A DNA stretch of 40,122 nucleotides, taken from Eubacterium sp. GTDB lineage: Bacteria; Bacillota; Clostridia; Lachnospirales; Lachnospiraceae. The position numbers and the translations under genes are program-made. The DNA lies in assembly GCA_017514785.1 (NCBI GenBank), contig JAFWIO010000032.1, forward strand, positions 1 to 40,122. The letters run 5' to 3'. Positions 7,604 through 16,567 of the stretch are shown here, piece after piece (position 1 is the stretch's first letter; every line of letters starts with the position of its first letter). The notes beneath the pieces are model-generated. The model searched no databases, was not told where the DNA came from, and saw nothing but the letters and a program-made list of their open reading frames with translations.

Positions 7604-7629
7604 AGCGAAAGCTTGGAGGCGCCTTTTTT
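7594..7629 (+). terminator. Leader terminator (attenuator) of glnN
   Basis: A 13-bp stem (7594-7606 with 7611-7623, two G-U pairs) with a GAAA loop is followed by six T. It lies about 15 bases after the expected transcription start and 72 bases before the glnN start codon, so glnN transcription needs antitermination. Confidence 0.9.
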
Positions 7630-7701
7630 CTTTGTCAAAATAGTTGAGGCTAAGCCCCGAGGCTAGTATTAATCGGGGATTTGGCAGAAAAGGAGATTTT
7701 T

Positions 7702-9798
7702 ATGAAACAGGTAAAAGAGAACTTTGGAAAACTAGTTTTTGATGACAGAGAAATGAAAGCGAGATTGTCTAGCAAGATTTACAATTCTTTGAAGAAGACG
7801 ATTAGCGAGGGAGCAAAATTAGATAGTAATGTAGCAGATGCTGTTGCAGTTGCAATGAAAGATTGGGCTGTAGAAAACGGAGCTACTCATTATACACATT
7901 GGTTCCAACCTTTGACAGGTGTTACAGCGGAAAAGCATGATAGCTTTATCGCACCTGCACCAGACGGTGGAGTTTTGATGGAATTCTCAGGCAAGGAATT
8001 GATCCAAGGTGAGCCGGATGCTTCATCATTTCCATCAGGAGGACTTAGAGCAACATTTGAAGCAAGAGGATACACTGCATGGGACCCAACATCATATGCT
8101 TTTATAAAAGGAACAACACTTTGTATTCCAACAGCGTTTTGTTCATACGGCGGTGAGGCATTAGATAAGAAAACACCTTTACTTAGATCAATGGAAGCGT
8201 TGAACAAGCAAGCGCTACGTATACTAAAACTATTTGGTAATGAAGAAGTTAAGTATGTAAGTACCTCAGTTGGTCCAGAGCAAGAGTACTTCCTTATAGA
8301 TAGAAAAGAATACGACAAACGTCCTGACCTTAAGTATACAGGTAGAACATTGGTTGGTTCTAGACCACCAAGAGGACAGGATTTGGATGACCACTACTTT
8401 GGTGTAATCAAACCAAGAGTTGCAGCTTATATGGAAGACTTAAACGACGAACTTTGGAAACTTGGTATTTATGCTAAGACTGAGCATAACGAAGTTGCTC
8501 CAGCACAGCATGAGTTAGCACCTATATATGACACAACAAATATTGCGGCAGACCACAACCAGTTGATGATGGAAATTATGCAAAAGGTTGCATCAAAGCA
8601 TGGACTTGTTTGTCTGCTACATGAAAAACCATTTGCCGGCGTCAACGGTAGTGGTAAACACAACAACTGGTCAGTGGGAACAGATACTGGTGAAAACCTA
8701 CTTAACCCTGGTGATACACCAAGTGAAAACGCTCAGTTCTTACTATTCCTTTGTGCAGTTATTAAAGCGGTTGATGATTATCAAGATCTTCTTCGTATAT
8801 CAGTGGCCACAGCAGGAAATGACCACAGACTAGGAGCAAATGAAGCACCTCCAGCAGTTGTTTCAATGTTCTTAGGTGATGAGCTAACAGCAATCCTTAA
8901 GGCTATTATGAACGATGAGCCTTACGAAGGAACTGAGACAAAGAAAATGAAGTTGGGTGTAGATGTTCTTCCAAGGTTCAATAGAGATAACACTGACAGA
9001 AACAGAACATCACCATTTGCATTCACTGGTAATAAATTCGAGTTTAGAGCACTTGGTTCTTCAAACAGTATTTCATGCGTAAACATTATGCTTAACGCAG
9101 CAGTAGCAGAGAGTTTGAAGATATATGCAGATAGATTAGAGGGCGTAGAGAACTTTGAAGAGGCCCTTCACGAGATGATTAAGAAAACTATTAAAGATCA
9201 CAAACGCATTATCTTTAATGGTAACGGATATGACGAAGCATGGATTAAAGAGGCAACAGAGGAGAGAGGCTTAGTGAACTATAAAACTACAGCCGATTGT
9301 ATGCCTCACTTGCTAGATGAGAAAAACGTAAAAATGCTTACAGAACAAAAGGTATTTACTCCAGCAGAATTAAATTCCCGTATGGAGATTATGTTAGACA
9401 ACTACTGTAAGACTATAACAATCGAAGGCAACACTTTGGTTGATATGGTTAGAAAAGACATTCTACCATCTATTGAGATGTATCTCAGCAAAGTGGCCGA
9501 GACTGCTAGTCTTAAACAGAAGGTTGATTCAAAAATGTCCATATCGTATGAAAAAAATATTATGAATAAGTTATCTAGCCTCAACGACATAATATTTGCT
9601 GGAGTAGATACTTTAGAAAAAGTGTTAGAGGAAGAGCAGGCTATCGAAGACATTGTTGAGCAGGGTTATGCTATCCGCGACAAAGTACTTCCAACTATGG
9701 AAAGTCTAAGAGAAGCATGTGACCAGGCTGAAATGATAGTAGCTAAAGAGTATTGGCCATATCCATCATATGGTGAAATGCTATTTGGTGTTAAATAA
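7702..9798 (+). CDS. glnN: Glutamine synthetase type III
   Basis: This 698-residue enzyme makes glutamine from glutamate, ammonia and ATP. Its length and motifs are those of the GSIII family (about 700 residues), not [12 protein letters not shown] near the N-terminus, [42 protein letters not shown] (the GSIII signature), [20 protein letters not shown]. The ATG at 7702 is chosen because AAGGAG lies 7 bases upstream; a TTG at 7681 in the same frame precedes that site. It is followed after 34 bases, without terminator, by the ammonium transporter gene, so the two form an operon. Expression should depend on the leader attenuator at 7584-7629. Confidence 0.95.
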   Translation: MKQVKENFGKLVFDDREMKARLSSKIYNSLKKTISEGAKLDSNVADAVAVAMKDWAVENGATHYTHWFQPLTGVTAEKHDSFIAPAPDGGVLMEFSGKELIQGEPDASSFPSGGLRATFEARGYTAWDPTSYAFIKGTTLCIPTAFCSYGGEALDKKTPLLRSMEALNKQALRILKLFGNEEVKYVSTSVGPEQEYFLIDRKEYDKRPDLKYTGRTLVGSRPPRGQDLDDHYFGVIKPRVAAYMEDLNDELWKLGIYAKTEHNEVAPAQHELAPIYDTTNIAADHNQLMMEIMQKVASKHGLVCLLHEKPFAGVNGSGKHNNWSVGTDTGENLLNPGDTPSENAQFLLFLCAVIKAVDDYQDLLRISVATAGNDHRLGANEAPPAVVSMFLGDELTAILKAIMNDEPYEGTETKKMKLGVDVLPRFNRDNTDRNRTSPFAFTGNKFEFRALGSSNSISCVNIMLNAAVAESLKIYADRLEGVENFEEALHEMIKKTIKDHKRIIFNGNGYDEAWIKEATEERGLVNYKTTADCMPHLLDEKNVKMLTEQKVFTPAELNSRMEIMLDNYCKTITIEGNTLVDMVRKDILPSIEMYLSKVAETASLKQKVDSKMSISYEKNIMNKLSSLNDIIFAGVDTLEKVLEEEQAIEDIVEQGYAIRDKVLPTMESLREACDQAEMIVAKEYWPYPSYGEMLFGVK

Positions 9799-9832
9799 TA
9801 AAAATAATTAAAAATAGAATGGAGTGATGTAT

Positions 9833-11590
9833 ATGTATTTAGTCGCAATGGGGGCTACAAAGATATTGGAACAGGCTACGTCAAATAGTTTTGCTATTTG
9901 GTTCTTGATAGGTGCAGCATTGGTATTCTTTATGCAATGTGGTTTCGCGATGGTGGAGAGTGGATTTACCAGAGCGAAGAGTGCCGGCAATATCATAATG
10001 AAAAACTTGATGGACTTTTGTATTGGTACATTTATGTTTGTGTTCTTAGGATATGGTTTGATGATGTCAGAAGACTACATTATGGGACTTATAGGTCTTC
10101 CAAACCTAGATATCTTTTCGAACTTTAACCATTTCAACTATTCACAGTTTGTGTTCCAGCTAGTATTTTGTGCTACAGCAGCCACTATAGTTTCAGGTGC
10201 TATGGCAGAGCGTACTAAGTTCAGCGCTTACTGTATATATTCAGCATTAATCAGTTTAGTTGTTTATCCAATCAGTGCAGGATGGGTTTGGAACTTGGCC
10301 GGCAAAGGTTGGCTACAGCAATTACACTTTGTCGATTTCGCAGGATCAGCAGTTATCCACTCAGTAGGTGGTGTAGCAGCTTTGATAGGTGCCATTATTG
10401 TTGGACCTCGTATCGGTAAATACACTGTAAGAAGAAAGACCGGAAAAGTTAAAGTAAATGCTATCCCTGGTCACTCGCTTACACTGGGCGCACTTGGTGT
10501 ATTCATCCTTTGGTTTGGATGGTACGGATTTAACGGTGCGGCCGCTACAAATAACGATTCGCTCGCAGTTATTTTCTTAAACACAACTATAGCTCCAGCT
10601 TCGGCCACAGTTGTGTGTATGATTTATACATGGATTAAAAATAAGAAACCAGACGTTGGTATGTCATTAAACGCCGCTTTAGCAGGATTGGTGGCAATCA
10701 CTGCAGGATGTGCCTCTGTGGATGCACTCGGTGCATTTATTATAGGTGCTGTGGCAGGTATTTTAGTAAATGTCGCAGTTAGCGTAATAGATAACAAATT
10801 CCATATCGATGATCCGGTTGGTGCCGTGGCAGTTCATATGGTAAACGGTATTTGGGGAACTATCGCAGTTGGTTTGTTTGCAACAGGTAGAGGTGAAACT
10901 GTCAATGCCTTTGCCGATGGCTCAGTATATGCCGGTTTGTTCTACGGTGGTGGATTCAAACTTTTAGGAATTCAGGCACTCGGTATTGTGGCAATTGATG
11001 TTTATGCAGCAATTATGATGTTCTTAGTATTTAAGCTAATCAAGCACACAATCGGCCTTAGAGCTTCAGAGGAAGACGAACTAGCAGGTATGGATATTTC
11101 GGAGCACGGACTTGCTTCAGCTTACGCAGACTTCCTACCTATCGCTCCTGCATACATGGGAGAGAGTACAGGACCTATTGATATTTCAGATATTGAACCT
11201 GCGCACTTGAACTTGAGCAGTACAACGAGTGGAAGTACTTTGACAAAGATTGTTATCGTCTGCGCCGAAGAAAAATTCACAGTTCTTCGAGACACAATGG
11301 CAGAGATTGGCGTAACTGGTATGACAGTTATCCAGGCAATGGGCTGTGGTGTAGAGCAAGGTAAGACGGGACGATATCGTGGTGTTAGCATGAGCATGAA
11401 CTTGAAACCTAAGGTTAAGGTTGAGATTGTGGTTTCTAAGATTGATCCTAACTTAGTAGTAGCAGCAGCTAGAAAAGCACTATACTCTGGAAAAGTTGGA
11501 GATGGTAAGATCTTCGTATCACAGATTCAAGACATCATGCGTATACGAACAGGCGATACTGGATACAAAGCTTTACAGGACGAGAATTAA
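9833..11590 (+). CDS. Ammonium transporter fused to a C-terminal P-II signalling domain
   Basis: The protein has 585 residues. Residues 1-410 are an Amt/MEP/Rh channel with about 11 membrane helices (IGAALVFFMQCGFAMVESG, FQLVFCATAATIVSGAMAER, HSVGGVAALIGA, FGWYGFNGAAA). After a linker, residues 465-585 form a complete P-II domain: KIVIVCAEEKFTVLRDTM, the T-loop with GKTGRYRG including the Tyr that is uridylylated in GlnB, then KVEIVVS, the B-loop KVGDGKIFV and RIRTGD at the end. Normally GlnK is a separate protein that plugs AmtB; here it is covalently attached. GGAG at 9821-9824 fits the ATG at 9833 (8-base spacing) better than the GTG at 9824 or ATG at 9827. Ends in terminator 11608-11659. 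Confidence 0.94.
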   Translation: MYLVAMGATKILEQATSNSFAIWFLIGAALVFFMQCGFAMVESGFTRAKSAGNIIMKNLMDFCIGTFMFVFLGYGLMMSEDYIMGLIGLPNLDIFSNFNHFNYSQFVFQLVFCATAATIVSGAMAERTKFSAYCIYSALISLVVYPISAGWVWNLAGKGWLQQLHFVDFAGSAVIHSVGGVAALIGAIIVGPRIGKYTVRRKTGKVKVNAIPGHSLTLGALGVFILWFGWYGFNGAAATNNDSLAVIFLNTTIAPASATVVCMIYTWIKNKKPDVGMSLNAALAGLVAITAGCASVDALGAFIIGAVAGILVNVAVSVIDNKFHIDDPVGAVAVHMVNGIWGTIAVGLFATGRGETVNAFADGSVYAGLFYGGGFKLLGIQALGIVAIDVYAAIMMFLVFKLIKHTIGLRASEEDELAGMDISEHGLASAYADFLPIAPAYMGESTGPIDISDIEPAHLNLSSTTSGSTLTKIVIVCAEEKFTVLRDTMAEIGVTGMTVIQAMGCGVEQGKTGRYRGVSMSMNLKPKVKVEIVVSKIDPNLVVAAARKALYSGKVGDGKIFVSQIQDIMRIRTGDTGYKALQDEN

Positions 11591-11607
11591 TTTATAAATT
11601 CACAAAT

Positions 11608-11659
11608 AAAAAAACACAAGGGATTTCACTAACAATCGTTCTATCCCTTGTGTTTTTTT
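11608..11659. terminator. Terminator with conserved loop motif, copy 1
   Basis: A perfect 17-bp stem (11608-11624 with 11643-11659), A-rich at its base and U-tailed on both strands, ends both amt (plus) and the SpoIIE phosphatase gene (minus). The 18-base loop contains TCACTAACAATCGTTC, shared with the terminators at 16405 and 24894. Confidence 0.9.
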
Positions 11660-11670
11660 ATTTTTATATT

Positions 11671-13278
11671 TTATTTCTTAATTCTCAAACAAAGCATTGT
11701 AGTATCATCAAATTGCTCAGCGCCTTGAATGAAATCGTCTATAGCATTATACATTTCATTTATTATTGTTTCTGGATTAGTGGATGGCATATTGTTTAAT
11801 GCATCTACCATATAATTCATTCCCATTTGTTTATCGTTATTGTCTGTAGCCTCTGGCACACCGTCTGTGTAAACATATATTACATCACCCTTATCTAGTT
11901 TAACAGTGTATTCTGAGTACTTTGACTCAGGCATAGCACCGAGCACTAGACCGTGCTTATCTTTGAACAACTCGAATGATTTTCCCTCTCTATAAATTAC
12001 TGGGTACTCGTGACCAGCGTTTGCACAAGTGAGAGTGCCAGTAGAGATTTCCAAAATTCCAAGCCAAACTGTAACAAACATATCAGCACCATTATTATCC
12101 AAAACTTGTTTGTTTACTTCTTCCAAAATCTTGCCAGGAGAAGTAGGGTGCATCAAAGCAGTGTTGTTAATCAAAATCTTTGTGGCCATCATTGTTAGTG
12201 CGGCTGGGACACCTTTGCCGGACACGTCTGCTATTACAAGTGCAAGATGGTCGTCGTCTAGTAAGAAGTAATCATAAAAGTCTCCGCCCACTTCCTTTGC
12301 AGCCTTCATCGAAGCATATAAGTCAAACTCTGAGCGCTCTGGGAAAGGTGGGAATGTTTGAGGTAGCATTCCGTCTTGAATATTTCTAGCGATATCAAGC
12401 TCTGCCCCAATACGCTCTTTTTCTGAAGTGAGGTTTTCTACTTGGTGGATGTAATCTCTGATTTCAGTATTCATAAATTCGAATGAATCTGCCAGTTCCT
12501 CAATCTCATCGTGTGTGTTTATATCAAGTTCCACATCTACATCTTCTTTTAAGTTTTGTGCCATAGTCTTTGACACAGAATTCAATGTGTGAAGTGGAAT
12601 GATTAGTTTTTTCTTCATGTATCTGTACCAAGCTAGTATTGCTATGATTATAACAGTTAGTACAGGAATCATAACGGCCAAGATAAAGTGAAGAAGTCTT
12701 ACTTTAACTTGCTCCATGGTAGTGTCAGCGCCTGCCAACGCCACAAGGTTATGGTCGCTGTCAAAGATAGGGTAGAATGAGCATGAAATTTGGCCAATGC
12801 CTTCTTCGTAACCAACTAGAATGCCTGGCTTAGGATTTTTTCTAAAAGTCTTTTCAACAAACTCTTTTCCGCCCTCCATATATTCTTCTCTGTGATTCAA
12901 ATCATCAGCACTGTGAATAGTATCTGAATCCCAAACATATTCCATATCATTTTCATAAGGAATGAAAACATAGTAGTATGCTAGACCTGTGTTGTTCTGG
13001 ATTGAGTCCAAGTATTTTTGGACTTCTTTGTAATAAGGGTCATTGTAAAATGCCTTCTTATTTTCTGAGTGGGCATATTTTTTAACATAATCACCGTCAA
13101 TATATTCTGCAGCTGATTTTGCATAACCAGATGTGATGTCTTGGAAATTATCCAAAGTTTGTCTCTGGTAAATAAAAGCCACACAGCCTGAAACAGAGAT
13201 AATCATAACGATACCCAAAATTATAAGACCGTAGACTGTTTTTCTACCTATTGACCTTCCATATTTTTTCTTTTTCAT
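11671..13278 (-). CDS. Membrane-bound SpoIIE-type (PP2C-like) serine phosphatase with HAMP domain
   Basis: The 535-residue protein has a membrane helix near residues 15-37, an extracytoplasmic sensor region of about 150 residues (ending in a Cache-like FDSDHNLVALAGADTT), a second helix around 190-215, a HAMP segment and coiled coil to about 300, and a C-terminal phosphatase. Phosphatase motifs are KEVGGDFYDYF, IADVSGKGVPAALTMM, CANAGHEYP, YTDGVPEATD and FDDTTML, holding the metal-binding Asp residues. Such proteins (RsbU/RsbP-like) dephosphorylate anti-anti-sigma factors in partner-switching pathways. No anti-sigma or anti-anti-sigma gene is nearby, so the target and signal are unknown. GGGAGG precedes the ATG at 13278. 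Second gene of a pair with the acyltransferase-like protein. Confidence 0.92.
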   Translation of the reverse strand: MKKKKYGRSIGRKTVYGLIILGIVMIISVSGCVAFIYQRQTLDNFQDITSGYAKSAAEYIDGDYVKKYAHSENKKAFYNDPYYKEVQKYLDSIQNNTGLAYYYVFIPYENDMEYVWDSDTIHSADDLNHREEYMEGGKEFVEKTFRKNPKPGILVGYEEGIGQISCSFYPIFDSDHNLVALAGADTTMEQVKVRLLHFILAVMIPVLTVIIIAILAWYRYMKKKLIIPLHTLNSVSKTMAQNLKEDVDVELDINTHDEIEELADSFEFMNTEIRDYIHQVENLTSEKERIGAELDIARNIQDGMLPQTFPPFPERSEFDLYASMKAAKEVGGDFYDYFLLDDDHLALVIADVSGKGVPAALTMMATKILINNTALMHPTSPGKILEEVNKQVLDNNGADMFVTVWLGILEISTGTLTCANAGHEYPVIYREGKSFELFKDKHGLVLGAMPESKYSEYTVKLDKGDVIYVYTDGVPEATDNNDKQMGMNYMVDALNNMPSTNPETIINEMYNAIDDFIQGAEQFDDTTMLCLRIKK

Positions 13279-13296
13279 ATTTCCTCCCAGGAATAT

Positions 13297-14466
13297 TTAT
13301 CTAAATCTAATTCTACTCAAGAATATATCAGCTTCTCTGACTTTTCTGTAGAAGTGAGTAACGATTCCAGTCGCAACAACTATAATCGCACTTAGAGCTA
13401 GAACCCAAGGCATTGATATAAAGTCTTTTCCTTCCTCCATTATATCCTTGCCGTGTGGTGGTCCGAACGGGAATATAAACACATAAACACTCATACATAC
13501 AAAGAAGTAATGAATACAGTAGTATGATGTCAAAACTTTACTAGCGCCCATGACAAAGTTCTTGATTCCTTTTGAAAAAACTTTTCCTAGTACGTGGTAA
13601 AGCCCAAGCATTGCAAATAAAACAAACATACTTGCAATCGCATCATCTAGTCTTAGGTGATAGTAGCAGTATTCGCCTTCGGCAAACATTCCCCGTCCAT
13701 TAGCTACACCATAGAATATATAGATGAGACCTATTATAGCTGAAATAGGTGATACTACCAAATAGAATAAATCTTTGTTTTTGACTTTAATCCAGTAACG
13801 GGTAAATACATACCCTATTATAGGAATGATTAGCCAGTTGAGTAGTGGGAATGTGGAATAAATAGTTTCATCTTTATTAGCAGTTCCAATAAAGTATCCC
13901 AAAACCATATTTAGTAAATCATTACCTGTATCTAAGCCTTTGATAAATGGCAAGTTACCAACTATAGAACAACCTATGCCCACAAGAAGCATAACGTAAT
14001 GTCTGAATTTAAATTTAATCATTAAAGCGATAGCGATTATCGCGAGAAATGCAAACTGTAAAATATCACTTTCAAACATCTTATTAAGAAGTGTATCTAA
14101 ATAGTATTCGCGGTTATGTGTAATAGCATAACCTATAAGTGATGGTATTAAGTATCTAAAAATGTTTAGAATAATACCAGCAATACCTACTCTGATAGCA
14201 TGAATAGAAAGATCCCTAGGACTATTCTTTCTAGCATAAACCAATCCGAATCCTATTGTGAACATAAAAACTGGCGCGCCAAATGGTCCACCTATAATAC
14301 TGTCAAAAAAGTATGGTAATCCTTTGGAGAGGTCGTTTATACACTCGCCAGTCAAATGAACAAATGGTAAGAAAAACATCAACACCACTTTTGCCATATC
14401 TATTTCAAATTGTCTTGTTTTATTAACGACTTTAGTGTCGAAAATAGAATAATATAGTTTCTTCAA
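13297..14466 (-). CDS. Polytopic membrane acyltransferase-like protein
   Basis: The protein has 389 residues and about 10 hydrophobic segments. The N-terminal RQFEIDMAKVVLMFFLPFVH resembles the R-x-x-x-ID---- and ----H start of acyltransferase-3/DUF1624-type membrane acetyltransferases, which modify surface glycans or lipids. TraX-like proteins share this layout, so the exact family is not settled. The start is TTG at 14466 with GGGGA upstream. It is 18 bases before the phosphatase gene and probably leads that operon. Upstream, 14467-14600 is A/T-rich and shows no other gene. Substrate unknown. Confidence 0.6.
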   Translation of the reverse strand: MKKLYYSIFDTKVVNKTRQFEIDMAKVVLMFFLPFVHLTGECINDLSKGLPYFFDSIIGGPFGAPVFMFTIGFGLVYARKNSPRDLSIHAIRVGIAGIILNIFRYLIPSLIGYAITHNREYYLDTLLNKMFESDILQFAFLAIIAIALMIKFKFRHYVMLLVGIGCSIVGNLPFIKGLDTGNDLLNMVLGYFIGTANKDETIYSTFPLLNWLIIPIIGYVFTRYWIKVKNKDLFYLVVSPISAIIGLIYIFYGVANGRGMFAEGEYCYYHLRLDDAIASMFVLFAMLGLYHVLGKVFSKGIKNFVMGASKVLTSYYCIHYFFVCMSVYVFIFPFGPPHGKDIMEEGKDFISMPWVLALSAIIVVATGIVTHFYRKVREADIFLSRIRFR

Positions 14467-14603
14467 ATTGATTCCCCAATTAAAACTTTTAACTTATATA
14501 TTATACCAAATAAAAGCCTTTATTTGTAAAGGTATTATATATAAAAGGGTAGTGCGCATTTTTGTGGAGAAAAATTATTTAAAAAAACTTTTTTAAAAAA
14601 TTG

Positions 14604-14632
14604 TTGACAAGATATTTTTCATAGTGTAATAT
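14604..14632 (+). promoter_or_regulatory. Promoter of the T-box leader
   Basis: TTGACA (14604-14609), a 17-base spacer and TAATAT (14627-14632) precede the leader; start is expected near 14639. Confidence 0.8.
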
Positions 14633-14638
14633 ACTCTC

Positions 14639-14905
14639 AAACCGTTGAAGAAGAGTAAGTAAGTTTTAAAGTTACGTTTCAAGAGAGTCGTAGGCGGTGG
14701 GATTGCGATAATAGTATTTAAAACCGAATGGGCTTCTGAGGGATCGCTGAAATTACAGTATGCGATACGAAGTAGGCACTTCGTTAAAAGGGTCAGCATA
14801 TGATAGTATGCGTGAGAGGGCATCAGAAGATGTCAAGCCGGGTGGCACCGCAGGATTAAGAATTTTCATCCTGTCCCAGCATTTGTTGGGACAGGATTTT
14901 TTTAT
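14639..14905 (+). ncRNA. T-box riboswitch, tRNA-Trp specific
   Basis: The leader has the T-box hallmarks in order: a stem I region with AGAGAG (14682-14687), a specifier region CCGAA-TGG-GCTTC, and the T-box sequence GGGTGGCACCGC (14840-14851) that pairs with the uncharged tRNA acceptor end, followed by a terminator. The specifier codon reads TGG (14729-14731), which selects tRNA-Trp and agrees with the downstream trpB gene. Lack of charged tRNA-Trp should favour the antiterminator and raise trpB expression. The specifier was located by alignment to the usual GAA-NNN context, not by folding software. Confidence 0.93.
14868..14903 (+). terminator. T-box regulated terminator
   Basis: An 11-bp perfect stem (14868-14878 with 14887-14897) is followed by a T run. 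It lies directly after the T-box sequence, and is the structure disrupted when uncharged tRNA binds. Confidence 0.92.
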
Positions 14906-15014
14906 TTCCCAATAAGAGATAAACTTCTCTTTCTTCGAAATAACTTTTACGAAATAAAAAAATCAACGTTTCAACGAATCGTATAATTATATTTTATGAA
15001 AGGAGGCAATTATT

Positions 15015-16391
15015 ATGCCAAACACAAAAATACCTTACAAAACATACTTAGACGAATCGGAGATGCCACAAAAATGGTATAACCTTAGAGCAGACATGAA
15101 GAACAAACCAGCACCATTACTAAACCCAGGTACTGGAGAGCCTATGAAGGCTGAGGAACTAGAAGGAGTTTTCTGTAAAGACTTAGTAGAACAGGAACTA
15201 GATAACGATACAAAGTACTTTGATATCCCAGAGGAGATTAAAGAGTTTTACAAGATGTATCGTCCATCACCATTAGTTAGAGCTTACTTCCTAGAAAAGA
15301 AACTAGGAACACCAGCAAAAATCTACTACAAGTTCGAAGGAAACAACACAAGTGGAAGCCACAAGCTTAACTCATCTATAGCGCAAGCTTATTACGCTAA
15401 GAAGCAGGGCTTGAAAGGTGTTACTACAGAAACAGGAGCTGGCCAATGGGGAACAGCTTTATCAATGGCTTGTTCATACTTTGACTTGGACTGTAAAGTA
15501 TACATGGTTAAGGTTTCATATGAGCAGAAACCTTTCCGTCGTGAAGTTATGAGAACTTATGGTGCTTCAGTTACACCTTCACCATCTATGAATACAGAGG
15601 TTGGTAAGAAGATTAACGCTGAACATCCAGGAACAACAGGAAGTTTGGGATGTGCTATCTCAGAGGCTGTAGAAGATGCAGTAACACACGAAGGTTACAG
15701 ATATGTACTAGGTTCAGTATTAAACCAAGTACTTCTTCACCAGTCAGTTATCGGTCTTGAGACAAAAGCTGCACTTGATAAGATTGGCGAGAAAGCTGAT
15801 ATCATTATCGGTTGTGCAGGTGGTGGATCAAACCTAGGTGGACTTATCGCTCCATTTATGGGTGAGAAACTACGTGGCGAAAATGATTACCAGATAATCG
15901 CAGTTGAGCCACAGTCATGTCCATCATTCACAAGAGGTCGATATGCATACGACTTCTGCGACACGGGTGCTATTTGTCCATTAGCTAAGATGTACACACT
16001 TGGTTCTGACTTTATTCCAGCACCAAACCACGCAGGTGGACTAAGATACCACGGTATGAGCTCAATTCTTTCACAGCTATACGATGATGGTCTAATGGAA
16101 GCTAGAACAGCTGCACAGACTGACGTATTTAAGGCTGCTGAAGAGTTTGCTAGAGTAGAAGGAATCCTTCCTGCTCCAGAAAGTTCACACGCTATCAAGG
16201 TTGCTATAGACGAAGCACTTAAGTGCAAAGAAACTGGCGAAGAGAAGACTATCGTATTTGGTCTTACAGGAACTGGTTACTTTGACATGGTTGCTTACGA
16301 GAAATACCACGATGGTGAAATGGAAGATTACATTCCATCTGATGAAGAACTTGAAGCAAGTTTAGCAAAACTACCAAAGGTTGAAGCTTAA
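15015..16391 (+). CDS. trpB: TrpB2-type tryptophan synthase beta chain
   Basis: A 458-residue PLP enzyme that condenses indole and serine to tryptophan. The PLP lysine is Lys117 in NNTSGSHKLNSS; TETGAGQWGTALS and the phosphate-binding GCAGGGSNLGG follow. Length about 450, the extended N-terminus and the GSHKLNS version place it with TrpB2 (TrpB-like), not with the roughly 400-residue TrpB1 that needs TrpA. No trpA or other trp gene is next to it, so it may salvage free indole or work with distant partners. AGGAGG lies 8 bases before the ATG. Control by the Trp T-box at 14639-14905 supports a role in tryptophan supply. Ends at terminator 16405-16463. Confidence 0.92.
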   Translation: MPNTKIPYKTYLDESEMPQKWYNLRADMKNKPAPLLNPGTGEPMKAEELEGVFCKDLVEQELDNDTKYFDIPEEIKEFYKMYRPSPLVRAYFLEKKLGTPAKIYYKFEGNNTSGSHKLNSSIAQAYYAKKQGLKGVTTETGAGQWGTALSMACSYFDLDCKVYMVKVSYEQKPFRREVMRTYGASVTPSPSMNTEVGKKINAEHPGTTGSLGCAISEAVEDAVTHEGYRYVLGSVLNQVLLHQSVIGLETKAALDKIGEKADIIIGCAGGGSNLGGLIAPFMGEKLRGENDYQIIAVEPQSCPSFTRGRYAYDFCDTGAICPLAKMYTLGSDFIPAPNHAGGLRYHGMSSILSQLYDDGLMEARTAAQTDVFKAAEEFARVEGILPAPESSHAIKVAIDEALKCKETGEEKTIVFGLTGTGYFDMVAYEKYHDGEMEDYIPSDEELEASLAKLPKVEA

Positions 16392-16404
16392 ATAATTTTT
16401 AATA

Positions 16405-16463
16405 CAAAGAAAAAACGGTGGGTGCTCACTAACAATCGTTTGCATCCCACCGTTTTTTCTTTG
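16405..16463 (+). terminator. Terminator with conserved loop motif, copy 2
   Basis: A long stem (16405-16425 with 16442-16463, one bulged T at 16445) follows trpB. The loop TCACTAACAATCGTTT (16426-16441) nearly repeats the loop of the terminator at 11608, while the stem sequence is different. Confidence 0.9.
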
Positions 16464-16512
16464 TCTAAATATATAAAAAACCTTCACATTTTGTTCCTTT
16501 TTTAAACACAAG

Positions 16513-16541
16513 TTGTTCACAGATTAAAATTATCATATAGA
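16513..16541 (+). promoter_or_regulatory. Possible promoter of the Pro/Gln/Gly-repeat protein gene
   Basis: TTGTTC (16513-16518), 17 bases, TATAGA (16536-16541); both boxes are imperfect. It lies just after the trpB terminator and 27 bases before the start codon. Confidence 0.45.
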
Positions 16542-16567
16542 CATAACTTCAAAGGAGGTACATAAGT

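Noticed and set aside
14593..14823. Small minus-strand frame within the T-box leader
   Set aside because: It lies across a highly structured T-box RNA and its promoter, with no family match.
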